Assembly: GCA_024998755.1 (NCBI GenBank)
Contig: JACEUU010000003.1
Coordinates: forward strand, 682,001-746,000
Direction of reading: 5' to 3'
DNA from: Vampirovibrio sp.
GTDB taxonomy: Bacteria > Cyanobacteriota > Vampirovibrionia > Vampirovibrionales > JAJTHC01
DNA: 64,000 nucleotides
The position numbers and the translations under genes were made by a program. Below are positions 1-8,802 of the stretch, one piece after another. Under the pieces are notes generated by a model. It saw only the letters and a program-made list of their open reading frames with translations. It was not told the DNA's origin and did no database searches. How positions within the stretch are numbered: the first letter of the stretch is position 1; each line of letters starts with the position of its first letter.

Positions 1-1
1 C

Positions 2-169
2 TTTTTACCCTTGGCTAACGGCTGGTTGATGGCTTCTGTTTGGAAGCCAAAAGCACCCAACCAAGGCACTATTCAGCTTCAACTACAACTAGCAGAAGAT
101 GCTAGCACTGTGGCTGAAACGTTAGATGCTTCCGTGTTGCTAACAGCACTAACCAAGGCAATTGCTTAA
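2..169 (+). CDS. C-terminal end of an unrecognised protein (partial)
   Basis: An open frame runs in from the left edge and stops at TAA (167-169), giving about 55 residues ending LLTALTKAIA. The residues are mostly ordinary (Ala, Leu, Thr, Gln) with no motif I recognise. Its stop shares the palindrome TTAA with the stop of the convergent gene on the other strand, which supports the frame being real. The 5' part is outside the window, so no function can be given. Confidence 0.5.
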   Translation, partial: FLPLANGWLMASVWKPKAPNQGTIQLQLQLAEDASTVAETLDASVLLTALTKAIA

Positions 170-711
170 CCCAGCAAGCCTGCTCCGCCACCTAGCGTGC
201 CACCTGCACCTAAGTTGAATCCGCTCGCCCCTGTAGCAGTCCCAGGTCTAAAGCCGATGGGTATCGTTAAGGCGGGGGGTAAAATACTGCCTTCATTGTT
301 CATGCCTGAAATGTTACCTGCCCCTACAAAGCCAGCCAAAGTCATTAACGAAGCCAAGTTGCCCGAAGCGGCGGCTGGAATGGTTTTTAATTGGTCTGCT
401 GAAGTAATTTGGCTAGGCTGGGTTGCTGGTAAAAAACCGTAATTAACCTGATAGTTGGTCAACTGACCATTCGGCCCAATGTAAGCGGTTTGAATAGGGA
501 CATTGACTAATTGAGGGAATCTCGTTAAGATGGGCGATTGGAAAAGCGATGAATTCAAACTGGAATAATCAAATCCTGGTGCACCACCTGGTGGGATACT
601 TGTTGTGGGGTTTGCTGGTACTGGGCCTATGCCACTAGAGCTAGCACCTGTGGGAATAAAAACAGGTACCATACCTGCTCCACTAACCGGAGAAAAAGAC
701 ATCATCATCAT
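166..711 (-). CDS. Hypothetical Gly/Ala/Pro-rich protein with four-Met start
   Basis: This 181-residue protein begins with four consecutive ATG codons. It is rich in Gly, Ala, Pro, Ser and Thr, has no obvious signal peptide, and ends in a glycine run (GAGGTLGGGAGLLG). There is no cysteine and no catalytic motif that I can see. The middle has a short stretch with hydrophobic character (around residues 115-135, LASLMTLAGFVGAGNISG). It belongs to a set of unknown genes in this window that share tandem-ATG starts (8799-9482, 9634-10029, 34289-34960). The function is unknown. Its stop interlocks with that of the convergent gene at the left edge. Confidence 0.55.
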   Translation of the reverse strand: MMMMSFSPVSGAGMVPVFIPTGASSSGIGPVPANPTTSIPPGGAPGFDYSSLNSSLFQSPILTRFPQLVNVPIQTAYIGPNGQLTNYQVNYGFLPATQPSQITSADQLKTIPAAASGNLASLMTLAGFVGAGNISGMNNEGSILPPALTIPIGFRPGTATGASGFNLGAGGTLGGGAGLLG

Positions 712-958
712 ACTAAGTTATTACCTTTGTGTGTTATTATAGAGTTCGAGAAAAAGTCAATCAGTATATCTACATAAGTATAAAAACAATCATGAAGATT
801 TTTTGTGTTAGCCAATATTTTTAATTGCAAATAAAAATTGTTTCGTTTACTGTTAGTAAAGTATGATATAGAAAGCTATTGCTTACGGCACCTCACAGAG
901 AAGTTTTAGGGATGTTTTTGCACAATAGTTTGAATCTCAGCATTTGGTTTTAATTACG

Positions 959-990
959 GCTTGTTGCTTTTATTATTAACAGCAGCAAGC
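959..990 (+). promoter_or_regulatory. Hairpin in the rplU leader (possible L21 leader)
   Basis: GCTTGTTGCT pairs with AGCAGCAAGC (one G-U pair, 12-nt loop) directly upstream of the rplU ribosome-binding site AAGGA. The gap from 712 to 1018 holds no gene. It contains a candidate promoter (TTGTTT at 838-843, TATGAT at 862-867, 18-bp spacing), so the transcript would have a leader of roughly 145 nt. Autoregulatory L21 leaders are known in some bacteria. Whether this is one is inference. Confidence 0.35.
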
Positions 991-1018
991 ACAGAACACT
1001 AAAAAAGGATGGCTTAAT

Positions 1019-1384
1019 ATGTACGCCATTGTAGAAATAAGCGGTAAGCAATACAAAGTGGAACAAGGACGCTACTTAGATGTAGATACCTTTAACGCAT
1101 CGGTAGATGAAGCAGTTTCGTTTGATAAAGTGCAACTTGTAGTGGGCGAAGAAGGCTCTGTTGTTGGGTTGCCTTATGTTGAAGGTGCTGTTGTAACTGG
1201 TAAAGTTTTAGCCCATGGTCGTGAAAAGAAGATTTTGGTTTACAAAATGCGTCCTAAAAAAGGCTACCGTAAGAAAAACGGGCATCGTCAAGGGTATACC
1301 CGCATTTTAATTGAATCAATTGTTGGCTTGGGTTCTAAAGCTGAAGCAAAGCCTGCTAAGGCAAAAAAAGCAGCGAAGGCTTAA
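1019..1384 (+). CDS. rplU: 50S ribosomal protein bL21
   Basis: bL21 binds 23S rRNA in the large subunit and contacts bL20. The 121-residue product has the family start MYAIVEISGKQYKVEQG and the family block KILVYKMRPKKGYRKKNGHRQGYT, where the basic residues contact rRNA. Length fits bL21 (about 100-105 residues) plus a Lys/Ala-rich tail (AKPAKAKKAAKA). An AAGGA ribosome-binding site lies about 9 nt before the ATG. rpmA follows 37 bp downstream, the usual bL21-bL27 operon order. Confidence 0.97.
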   Translation: MYAIVEISGKQYKVEQGRYLDVDTFNASVDEAVSFDKVQLVVGEEGSVVGLPYVEGAVVTGKVLAHGREKKILVYKMRPKKGYRKKNGHRQGYTRILIESIVGLGSKAEAKPAKAKKAAKA

Positions 1385-1421
1385 CGAAGTTACATTTTTA
1401 ATAATTGGAGTATAGAATGCC

Positions 1422-1700
1422 ATGATGGCTTCAAAAAAGGGTGTAGGTTCTACCCGAAACGGCCGCGACAGTAAAGCCAAACGCTTAGGTGTTAAACGCT
1501 ACGGTGGTCAATTTGTTAAAGCGGGTGAAATCCTCATTCGTCAACGCGGTACAAAGTTTAAGCCCGGTGTTAATGTTGGCATTGGTGGCGATGACACTTT
1601 ATTTGCTTTAAAAGCAGGCAATGTTGCGTTTAAGCATAACAAATTTGGTTGTTTTGTACAAATTGTTGAACAAGTTGTACTTCAAGAAGCGACTGCTTAA
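1422..1700 (+). CDS. rpmA: 50S ribosomal protein bL27
   Basis: bL27 sits near the peptidyl-transferase centre, its N-terminal tail reaching towards the tRNA acceptor ends. The product begins [20 protein letters not shown] and continues with the family block [29 protein letters not shown]. It lacks the cleavable N-terminal extension found in Firmicutes. The start is ATGATG. Another ATG at 1417 opens a two-codon frame (Met-Pro-stop) that overlaps it, and the GGAG ribosome-binding site at 1407-1410 is better spaced for that upstream ATG. True initiation could be at 1422 or 1425. It is co-transcribed with rplU. Confidence 0.96.
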   Translation: MMASKKGVGSTRNGRDSKAKRLGVKRYGGQFVKAGEILIRQRGTKFKPGVNVGIGGDDTLFALKAGNVAFKHNKFGCFVQIVEQVVLQEATA

Positions 1701-1728
1701 GCAGTCGGTCTTGTACAGTAATTCTCAG

Positions 1729-1767
1729 ATACTCTAGTTTTGTTTTTATTTAAACTGACTAGAGTAT
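1729..1767 (+). terminator. Rho-independent terminator of rplU-rpmA
   Basis: ATACTCTAGT and ACTAGAGTAT form a 10-bp stem 29 bp after the rpmA stop. A T-containing stretch follows. A smaller palindrome, GACTGCTTAAGCAGTC, overlaps the rpmA stop codon itself. Confidence 0.6.
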
Positions 1768-1812
1768 TTGCTTTATCTGTTACTTTTTTCAAGAACAAAG
1801 GATTTTTTTCTC

Positions 1813-2343
1813 ATGGATATTTCAACACTGGTTCGCCCGTTAATAATGCTTAGTATTCCCCTTACCCTTTGGGTATTACCCATGAAGGTAGGCTATAAGG
1901 CGTTGGTTATTTTAGCTTTTTTCATTTGGTTTGCAGGCGGTATGATGATGAGCCTTCGGGGGATAGATTTTTTAACCGCTTCGGGGCTGCCTCAAAATCA
2001 ACTGATGTTACCGCTGATAGCCGCTACCATCATTGGGTATTTGAAGGGGAAGTTTGTGCTTAGCAAGGCTTCTAGCAAAAACCTGATTCGCTTAGCTGAA
2101 TTTACAGAACCGCAAAAGCTGATTGCTGTTTACCCTCTTCGTAGCTGGATTTTAATTGGCGTTATGATAGGCTTAAGCCTGTTAATTACTACTTTTTTGT
2201 CGGCTCAGCCACTGTGGCGTGGTTCTGTTAATGTGGGCTTGGGTATGGCATTAGTGGCTAGTAGCTTGGTTTATTTAAAAGCTATCATGCAAAAAAATAC
2301 CGATTCGGTGGTTACTACGCCCCCCATCATTGAAGAAAACTAG
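1813..2343 (+). CDS. Hypothetical multi-pass membrane protein
   Basis: The start is ATG 1813 because AAAGGA lies 11 nt upstream; a longer in-frame reading from 1768 has no such site. The 176-residue product (MDISTLVRPLIMLSIPLTLW...) has about four to five hydrophobic segments: residues 5-22, 28-45, 60-75, 110-130 and 140-155. Short basic loops separate them, and there is a polar tail. I recognise no family motif. It stands alone between rpmA and the SIS-domain gene. An inner-membrane role is likely, but the function is unknown. Confidence 0.6.
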   Translation: MDISTLVRPLIMLSIPLTLWVLPMKVGYKALVILAFFIWFAGGMMMSLRGIDFLTASGLPQNQLMLPLIAATIIGYLKGKFVLSKASSKNLIRLAEFTEPQKLIAVYPLRSWILIGVMIGLSLLITTFLSAQPLWRGSVNVGLGMALVASSLVYLKAIMQKNTDSVVTTPPIIEEN

Positions 2344-2455
2344 GCAACCCTGTAAAGAAGGAATGTGCATTTGCATTCGACTCTTTAGGTTTATTACAAA
2401 CCATCCGAAAGTAGAGTGTTCTTTCTTCCTCCTTGAATTATGAGGGCTTAACTTT

Positions 2456-3652
2456 ATGACCACCAAACCACCCAATCAATTACCCCCTCCCCTTATTGCT
2501 TGGGAAGATGTGGCGTTACAGCCAACCGTTTGGCAGCATCTGCTAGAACGGTATCAAGCCGGTGCGTTTAACGTATTAAAAGTAGCCTCTCTCCCAGAAA
2601 CGCTTTTAGCCATTGGGGAAGGGTCTAGTCATCATGCAGCCACGCTGGCAAGCCAAACCATTCAAACGTTTTTACCCAACCAAGCCGTTCGGGTATTTAA
2701 ACCATGGATGTTGGAAAGCTTAATTGCGACGCACGCCTTACAAACATCTGATGAGGCTTACTGTTTATACCTTTCGCAATCAGGCAAAACATCGGCTTTA
2801 TTACAAGCTAGTAATGCGTTAAAAATCTATTGGCAACACGCCCCAAAGGCTTTAGGCATAACGAATGCGGATGACACAACTGTGCCCTTGAAAGCCTTGT
2901 GTTCACAGTGTTTTTGCTTGGAAGCGGGGGTGGAATCTGCCATTGCTGCGACCAAAACGTTTTCTGCTACGGTTATCGCCCTCTGCTTATGGAGCATGGT
3001 GAATAGCCAAGCCACTGAATCCGTCAAAACGCAATTCATTACGGAATTAGAAGCCTGCTTACCTGTAGTTGAACACTGGCTAACCCACTTGGCTAGTCAG
3101 CCAGCCCTGCTTTCTCCGCTGGTTGAACTGCTCATTTCAAGCCAAACACCGCATTCGGGCGTGGTACTCATTGGCAGAGGGGCTACCATGAATGTACTGC
3201 CTGAAATTGCCTTAAAACTAACGGAAACCACCAAGCAACTCATCACATTTGAACATAGCGAAGGCTTTAAACACGGGGGTATGGCGGTTTTGAACCCTTC
3301 ACTTTCGCATCAACCTTGTTTAATTTATTGCGTCCCTGTTGATGCTGTTGATGCAGCCATTTTTTATGAAGATGCGACTCAGCACCTCAAAACCTTTAAC
3401 CCAACTTCCCCGCAAGCTTACCCTAAACGCTTGTGGATTCGAGCAGAAAATGCCCCTGCTATACCTACCAATTTAACAGTAGCCACAGGGCAAAACAGTG
3501 TGGAACTGGTATTGCCTAAAACATCTGGTTTATTACCACAACAATTGATGTTACTGGTTAGCCTGCAGGCTTTATGTTACGCTACTTCTACCGCCCTTAA
3601 TTTAACGTCAGTCGGGTTGGAAAAATTTATTGAAATACCCAAAACCCCTTAA
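2456..3652 (+). CDS. SIS-domain sugar isomerase, GlmS C-terminal-like
   Basis: The 398-residue protein has two SIS (phosphosugar isomerase) domains and no glutaminase domain. Visible motifs are GEGSSHHAA (about residue 54), the SIS phosphate loop LYLSQSGKTSALL (about 103-115), GVESAIAATKTFSATVIAL (about 160-178) and a second-domain GRGATMNVLPEIALKLTETT. The spacing of E-[ST]-x-I-A-A-T-K-T-F resembles the isomerase half of GlmS and AgaS/FrlB-type deglycases. It probably acts on an amino-sugar phosphate or fructosamine phosphate in the cytoplasm. The substrate cannot be read from sequence. ribF follows 6 bp downstream, so the two may share a transcript. Confidence 0.75.
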   Translation: MTTKPPNQLPPPLIAWEDVALQPTVWQHLLERYQAGAFNVLKVASLPETLLAIGEGSSHHAATLASQTIQTFLPNQAVRVFKPWMLESLIATHALQTSDEAYCLYLSQSGKTSALLQASNALKIYWQHAPKALGITNADDTTVPLKALCSQCFCLEAGVESAIAATKTFSATVIALCLWSMVNSQATESVKTQFITELEACLPVVEHWLTHLASQPALLSPLVELLISSQTPHSGVVLIGRGATMNVLPEIALKLTETTKQLITFEHSEGFKHGGMAVLNPSLSHQPCLIYCVPVDAVDAAIFYEDATQHLKTFNPTSPQAYPKRLWIRAENAPAIPTNLTVATGQNSVELVLPKTSGLLPQQLMLLVSLQALCYATSTALNLTSVGLEKFIEIPKTP

Positions 3653-3658
3653 ATAGCT

Positions 3659-4684
3659 ATGCAAAACCATTGTCTTACTTCAAGTACGCTTCCCAACCAA
3701 CAGACGTTGGTTATTTTGGGTATGTTTGATGGCGTCCACTTGGGGCATCAAGGGGTGGTGGAACAGGGCGTTAGCTTAGCAAAAGAATTGAACCTTGTAC
3801 CGTGGGTTTTTTCGTTTGCTTCGCACCCAAAAGAGCGGCTACAGTTGCCAAATAGCCAAGTTTCAGCTTGGGAAGGCAACCAACTAACGGCGTTAAATGA
3901 ACGGTTACACCTGCTTTCCAAACTGGGTGTTGAAGGGGCTTATTGCCCTGAATTTTCTGCGGAACTCCGCAGTTTGACGCCCGAAGCCTTTTGCAAAAAT
4001 TTATTACAAGAAAAACTGCACGCCCAAGTGCTAGTGGTAGGGTATGATTTTCGGTTTGGTAAAGACCGTGAAGGGTCTGCAGATTGGCTAGTGGCTAACC
4101 AACATCGTTTAGGTTTTCAGCAAATTGTGGTGGTAGCCCCCGTTGAATTTGAAGGGCAACCCGTTAGCAGTACCCGTATTCGGCAAGCGTTAAAAGAAGA
4201 TGGCAACATAACGCTTGCCAATCAGCTATTAAGCCGACCGTATTGCGTGAAAGCCTCGGTAGTGGAAGGGCATAGAAGGGGCGGAAGCCAGTTAGGTTTT
4301 CCTACCGCTAATTTGCAGTGGTTAGTGCCATCACACCAACAAACCTTAGTTCCGGCAGTAGGGGTTTATAGTGCCAGTATTCAATTGGGAACAGATTGGC
4401 TGCCCGCCACCGTGAACATTGGTTTAAGCCCAACCTTTGCAGATGCTGAACCAAGGTTGCAGGTAGAAGCCCATTTACCTACTTATCAAGGTGAAGCGTT
4501 TTATAACCAAATTGTGAACATCGCCTTTTTAAAACGGTTACGAAACGAACTGAAGTTTGATAACTTAGCGGCGTTAAAATCTCAAATAAGCCAAGATGTT
4601 GAACAGACCCTAGCTTATTTTTCTCAACACGCTGAAGCCATTGAAACCCAATTAACGTTGTTGAACTTTACACAGGATGCCTAG
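3659..4684 (+). CDS. ribF: Bifunctional riboflavin kinase / FAD synthetase
   Basis: RibF phosphorylates riboflavin to FMN and adenylylates FMN to FAD. The N-terminal nucleotidyltransferase half has GMFDGVHLGHQ, VVGYDFRFGKDREG and VSSTRIRQAL. The C-terminal kinase half has GHRRGGSQLGFPTANL, GVYSASI and TVNIGLSPTF, then FLKRLRNELKFDNLAALKSQI. At 341 residues it is slightly longer than the usual 305-320. It lies 6 bp after the SIS-domain gene and just before the YgjP-like gene, probably in one operon. Confidence 0.95.
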   Translation: MQNHCLTSSTLPNQQTLVILGMFDGVHLGHQGVVEQGVSLAKELNLVPWVFSFASHPKERLQLPNSQVSAWEGNQLTALNERLHLLSKLGVEGAYCPEFSAELRSLTPEAFCKNLLQEKLHAQVLVVGYDFRFGKDREGSADWLVANQHRLGFQQIVVVAPVEFEGQPVSSTRIRQALKEDGNITLANQLLSRPYCVKASVVEGHRRGGSQLGFPTANLQWLVPSHQQTLVPAVGVYSASIQLGTDWLPATVNIGLSPTFADAEPRLQVEAHLPTYQGEAFYNQIVNIAFLKRLRNELKFDNLAALKSQISQDVEQTLAYFSQHAEAIETQLTLLNFTQDA

Positions 4685-4690
4685 GCTTTG

Positions 4691-5428
4691 ATGACTCCTC
4701 CTACTGTAACTACTCAACTGACTTTACTGCCTCCGCCACTGGAATGGCACATTCAGGAAGTGCCTAAACGTAAAACGGCATCGGGTAGAATTAGAGGCTC
4801 AATCGGGGTCATTAGCATCCCCAAGCAGTGGTCTAAAGCCTATAAACAGGAAGTTATCCAAACATTACAACGTCGGTTAGAAAAGGCTTATGCTAAAACA
4901 ACCCAGCCTGCTGTGCCTAAAAACAACCAAGCCGACCCCCCTTTACTACCCGCCAACGCATCCATGACACTGAACATTCAAACCGTCGAAGCTTTGGCTG
5001 ATTATGTATTCCAGCTTAATGCGGAAACGTTTAAGCATCCGCTAAAAAGCGTTAAAATTGGACGCTCGAAGTATTCTAGCTTGGCTTATATCAAAGTAAA
5101 AACGGGCGAAATGACCGTTTCCAAATACAGTTTGGGGTTTGCTATACCGGAACCCGCTTTTCGATATTTAATTTTGCATGAATTAGCCCATTTTCTAGAA
5201 CCCAACCATTCGCCTCGGTTTTGGCAACAGGTGGCACGGTTTTGCCCAGACTATAAAATACAACGCAAGCTCATGCAAGCTTATCATCAAAGCCAAGTTC
5301 AACAAGTAGATTTGTTATTGCCCCAAAAATCTGCTATAAAACCCAACAGTAACCCCCAAAAGCAGGAAAAAATCATTAATAAGGCACTAAGGTTTTTAGG
5401 CAAAACCATTCATTCTATGCTAGAATAG
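4691..5428 (+). CDS. YgjP/WLM-type zinc-dependent metallohydrolase
   Basis: The zincin helix HELAHFLEPNHSPRFWQQVARFCPDYK near the C-terminus matches the YgjP-like (DUF45/M48-related) family, where HExxH binds zinc and the downstream H-S-P-x-F-W is conserved. The N-terminal half has IGRSKYSSLAYIKVKTGEMTVSKYSLGFAIP, also as in that family. About 245 residues. An in-frame TTG at 4688 precedes ATG 4691; I use the ATG. It sits 6 bp after ribF. The substrate is unknown; nucleotide hydrolysis has been proposed for relatives. Confidence 0.8.
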   Translation: MTPPTVTTQLTLLPPPLEWHIQEVPKRKTASGRIRGSIGVISIPKQWSKAYKQEVIQTLQRRLEKAYAKTTQPAVPKNNQADPPLLPANASMTLNIQTVEALADYVFQLNAETFKHPLKSVKIGRSKYSSLAYIKVKTGEMTVSKYSLGFAIPEPAFRYLILHELAHFLEPNHSPRFWQQVARFCPDYKIQRKLMQAYHQSQVQQVDLLLPQKSAIKPNSNPQKQEKIINKALRFLGKTIHSMLE

Positions 5429-5481
5429 TAACTAATTATTAGTCTATTTATACTTGTTCTCGCTAGAAAGAATCGCCCACA

Positions 5482-8400
5482 ATGTTACAACTTCTTGAAA
5501 AAGTGTTTGGTTCGCCTAATGAACGGAAAATTCGTCAAATTGAACCCATTGTAGAAGAAGTGGCACTGCATGAAGCGGCTTTGCAGCAGTTGACAGACGA
5601 GCAATTGCGTGAAAAAACACGGTGGTTTCAGGCTGAATTTCGGAATCGTCCGAAAGATTTGGATGACCCCATTAAAGACCGCAAACTGGAGCAGGAATTG
5701 CTAGATACCATTTTGCCTGAAGCCTTTGCCGTTTGTCGTGAAGGTAGCCGTCGGGTACTAGGTATGCGTCATTATGACGTTCAAATTATTGGTGGCTATG
5801 TGCTACACAAAGGAAATATTGCTGAAATGCGAACAGGGGAAGGCAAAACCTTGGTTGCTACGCTAGCGGCTTATTTGAATGCCTTAACAGGCAAGGGGGT
5901 TCATGTTGTTACCGTAAACGATTATTTAGCCAAGCGTGATGCGGATTGGATGGGGCAACTATACCAATTCTTGGGGTTAACTGTTGGTACAGTGCTTTCT
6001 GAACAACGGGGTTTTAATAGTTTTTTAGATAAAAAACACGCATATGCCTGTGATATTACTTACGGCACCAACAACGAATTTGGGTTTGATTATTTAAGAG
6101 ATAATATGGCAACCACCAAAGGGCAAATGGTGCAACGCCCCTTTCACTACGCCATTGTAGATGAAGTGGATAGTATTTTGATTGATGAAGCCCGTACGCC
6201 GTTAATTATTAGCGGGCGTGTTTCGCAATCTGCTGATACGTATATGAGAATGGCGGGCTTAGCCCCTCAGTTTGAAAAAGAAACGGATTACACCGTTGAC
6301 GAAAAAACCAAAAACATTGTGCTAACCGAAGAAGGGATTGATAAAGCCCAATCTTTGTTGGAAATTGATGATTTATTCCATGAAGATATTAACTTAGCCC
6401 ACCACTTGCTGTGTGCCTTAAAAGCGAAAGATTTGTACAAGTGCGATATTGACTATGTGGTTAAAAACGACGAAATTGTGATTGTAGACGAATTTACAGG
6501 GCGGTTAATGGAAGGACGTCGGTGGAGCGATGGGATTCACCAAGCGGTTGAAGCCAAAGAAGCCGTCAAAATTCAAGATGAAACGCAAACCTTAGCCAGC
6601 ATCACCTTTCAAAACCTGTTCCGGTTATACCCTAAACTTTCCGGTATGACGGGTACGGCAATGACCGAAGAAGCGGAATTTGGCAAAATTTACAACCTAG
6701 AAGTAACCCGCATCCCGACCAATCGGAATGATGTTCGGAAGGATTTAAGTGATTATATCTTTAAATCTGAAGCGGTTAAATACTTTAAAGTGGCGGAATC
6801 CATTGTGGAACAATCCGCTGAAGGACGCCCCGTTTTAGTGGGTACTACCTCCATTGAAAAATCAGAATATTTGTCGTTACTGCTTTCTAATCCAGATTAT
6901 TTAACCCAGCATTTCCAAGAAAAAGCCCAACGCTTTTTAACCTCGTATGCTACCAACCCTGTGTTGCAAACCTTCAAACCGTTGCTTGAAAATGTGTCAT
7001 TCCTCACGTTAGACCGGTGGCTTGCCGTATTGGAAGAACAAAAAGCGGTTATTGCTAAAGATGGCGATTTGGAAATTTGGCTCAATAATTTAACGGGTAC
7101 GTTGCGTGCCGTTGAAAAAGTACGCTCAGGCATTCCACACAAGGTGTTAAACGCTAAACAGCACGCCCAAGAAGCAACCATTATCGCTCAAGCTGGTAGG
7201 CTTAATGCCGTTACCATAGCCACCAACATGGCTGGTAGAGGTACAGATATTCTGCTCGGTGGTAATGCGGAATATTTGGTTCGGCAAGATTTAGCAGACC
7301 AAGAAATTGACTGGCAAACCGTGTCTGAAGAAGAGTACAAAGCACTCATTCAAGCGAAAAAAGAAATTACTGAAGCTGATAGAGATAAAGTGCAGGCCTT
7401 AGGTGGGTTGCATATTATTGGCACAGAACGGCATGAATCTCGGCGGATTGATAACCAATTACGCGGGCGTGCTGGGCGGCAGGGAGACCCTGGCTCTACG
7501 CAGTTTTATCTTTCGTTGGAAGATAGCTTGATGCGGTTGTTTGGCGGTCAACGTATTTCTGGCTTGATGGATTTACTAAAAGTAGAAGAAACCTTGCCTA
7601 TTTCTGCTCAATTGGTTAATAAGGCCATTGAAGGGGCTCAACGTAAAGTTGAAGCTTACCACTTTGATGTACGGAAAAACGTCTTGCAGTATGATGACGT
7701 GTTGACTGAACAGCGTAAACTCATTTACGCCCAACGCAAACGGGTGTTGAACTTGGAAAACTTGGAAGAATCCGTTTTGCACATGGTGCAACAGGCGTTA
7801 AGTCGGTGTGTTAGCCTGAATATTACCCCTGAATTTGATCCGCAAGATGGGATAGAAGCCCCGACTGTTTTGGCTCATTTACAGACGGAACTACTTCAGT
7901 TGGTGCCCATGTTAGAACCCCAGCTTGAAACTGGTATTCTCAAGGGTAAAGGGTACTCACAACTGGTGCAAACCGTTAATCAGCTTGGTAAAGAAGCTTA
8001 TGAAGGCTTGGCGAACCAACTGCAAGCTGTTACAGAACAATTGCGTGAACAACATGGCGTAACCTTTGGTGGGCTGGAAGTGGAAGAACAGGCGGAACTT
8101 GAAACGCTGAACCTTTCGCCGGAAGAAATGGCTCAACGCCAACACCCCTTACGGCAAATTGAACGAGAAATGATTTTGCGTGTGGTTGATGCTCGCTGGA
8201 TTGATTATCTTCATAATTTAGATTTATTGCGTGAAAGCATTAACTTGCGTGCCTATGGGCAAAAAGACCCGCTGATTGAATACCGACGTGAAGCGTATGA
8301 ATTATTTCAAAAGCTAACCTATCAAATTCAAATGGAAGTAACAGCGATGTTATTCCGTAGTCAAATTCAGATTGAGGTAACCCCAACGCCTGAAATGATG

Positions 8401-8802
8401 GAATCGTTGATGGCACAACACGCTATGCAACAAATGCAAGAACAAGGCGATGATGCTCAACTATTGGCTTTTGGCGACCAAACGTCCTCTAATACGGATG
8501 AGCTTAACCCGCCCATGCGTTCGGTACTACAACCGTTTTCTTCGTTTAATCAATTGTCATTATCTACGCCACTGCCTACAGAAACGGTTGATGGGTCTCA
8601 GCAATTGCATTTGCTTTCAGAAGAACAGCAAGCCGTCGTACCGCCGGTTATTACGGGGCATTTGCAAAAGGTAATGACCACCGAAGAATACCTAGCAGCC
8701 GTGTCTTTGGGCGAAATTCAAGAAGGCAGAGGCTTTGTGGATGATTCTACAGAAGAAGGCTTCCCAAAATCCACCCTGCTTGACCCTAACTTGGGGCGTT
8801 AA
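5482..8802 (+). CDS. secA: Preprotein translocase ATPase SecA, enlarged
   Basis: SecA drives export through SecYEG with ATP. Order of motifs: Walker A MRTGEGKT (about 116-123), ITYGTNNEFGFDYLRDNM, DEVDSILIDEARTPLIISG (about 228), preprotein cross-linking region, GMTGTA, ATNMAGRGTDI, the ERHESRRIDNQLRGRAGRQGDPG block (about 650-675), and the helical scaffold LRESINLRAYGQKDPLIEYRREAYELF. At 1106 residues it exceeds the usual 840-930. The extra length includes about 78 residues (roughly 471-548) between RPVLVGTTSIEKSEYLSLLL and GIPHKVLNAKQH, which are normally adjacent. The rest is a long acidic tail without the Cys/His zinc motif. Its stop overlaps the convergent gene at TTAA. Confidence 0.97.
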   Translation: MLQLLEKVFGSPNERKIRQIEPIVEEVALHEAALQQLTDEQLREKTRWFQAEFRNRPKDLDDPIKDRKLEQELLDTILPEAFAVCREGSRRVLGMRHYDVQIIGGYVLHKGNIAEMRTGEGKTLVATLAAYLNALTGKGVHVVTVNDYLAKRDADWMGQLYQFLGLTVGTVLSEQRGFNSFLDKKHAYACDITYGTNNEFGFDYLRDNMATTKGQMVQRPFHYAIVDEVDSILIDEARTPLIISGRVSQSADTYMRMAGLAPQFEKETDYTVDEKTKNIVLTEEGIDKAQSLLEIDDLFHEDINLAHHLLCALKAKDLYKCDIDYVVKNDEIVIVDEFTGRLMEGRRWSDGIHQAVEAKEAVKIQDETQTLASITFQNLFRLYPKLSGMTGTAMTEEAEFGKIYNLEVTRIPTNRNDVRKDLSDYIFKSEAVKYFKVAESIVEQSAEGRPVLVGTTSIEKSEYLSLLLSNPDYLTQHFQEKAQRFLTSYATNPVLQTFKPLLENVSFLTLDRWLAVLEEQKAVIAKDGDLEIWLNNLTGTLRAVEKVRSGIPHKVLNAKQHAQEATIIAQAGRLNAVTIATNMAGRGTDILLGGNAEYLVRQDLADQEIDWQTVSEEEYKALIQAKKEITEADRDKVQALGGLHIIGTERHESRRIDNQLRGRAGRQGDPGSTQFYLSLEDSLMRLFGGQRISGLMDLLKVEETLPISAQLVNKAIEGAQRKVEAYHFDVRKNVLQYDDVLTEQRKLIYAQRKRVLNLENLEESVLHMVQQALSRCVSLNITPEFDPQDGIEAPTVLAHLQTELLQLVPMLEPQLETGILKGKGYSQLVQTVNQLGKEAYEGLANQLQAVTEQLREQHGVTFGGLEVEEQAELETLNLSPEEMAQRQHPLRQIEREMILRVVDARWIDYLHNLDLLRESINLRAYGQKDPLIEYRREAYELFQKLTYQIQMEVTAMLFRSQIQIEVTPTPEMMESLMAQHAMQQMQEQGDDAQLLAFGDQTSSNTDELNPPMRSVLQPFSSFNQLSLSTPLPTETVDGSQQLHLLSEEQQAVVPPVITGHLQKVMTTEEYLAAVSLGEIQEGRGFVDDSTEEGFPKSTLLDPNLGR

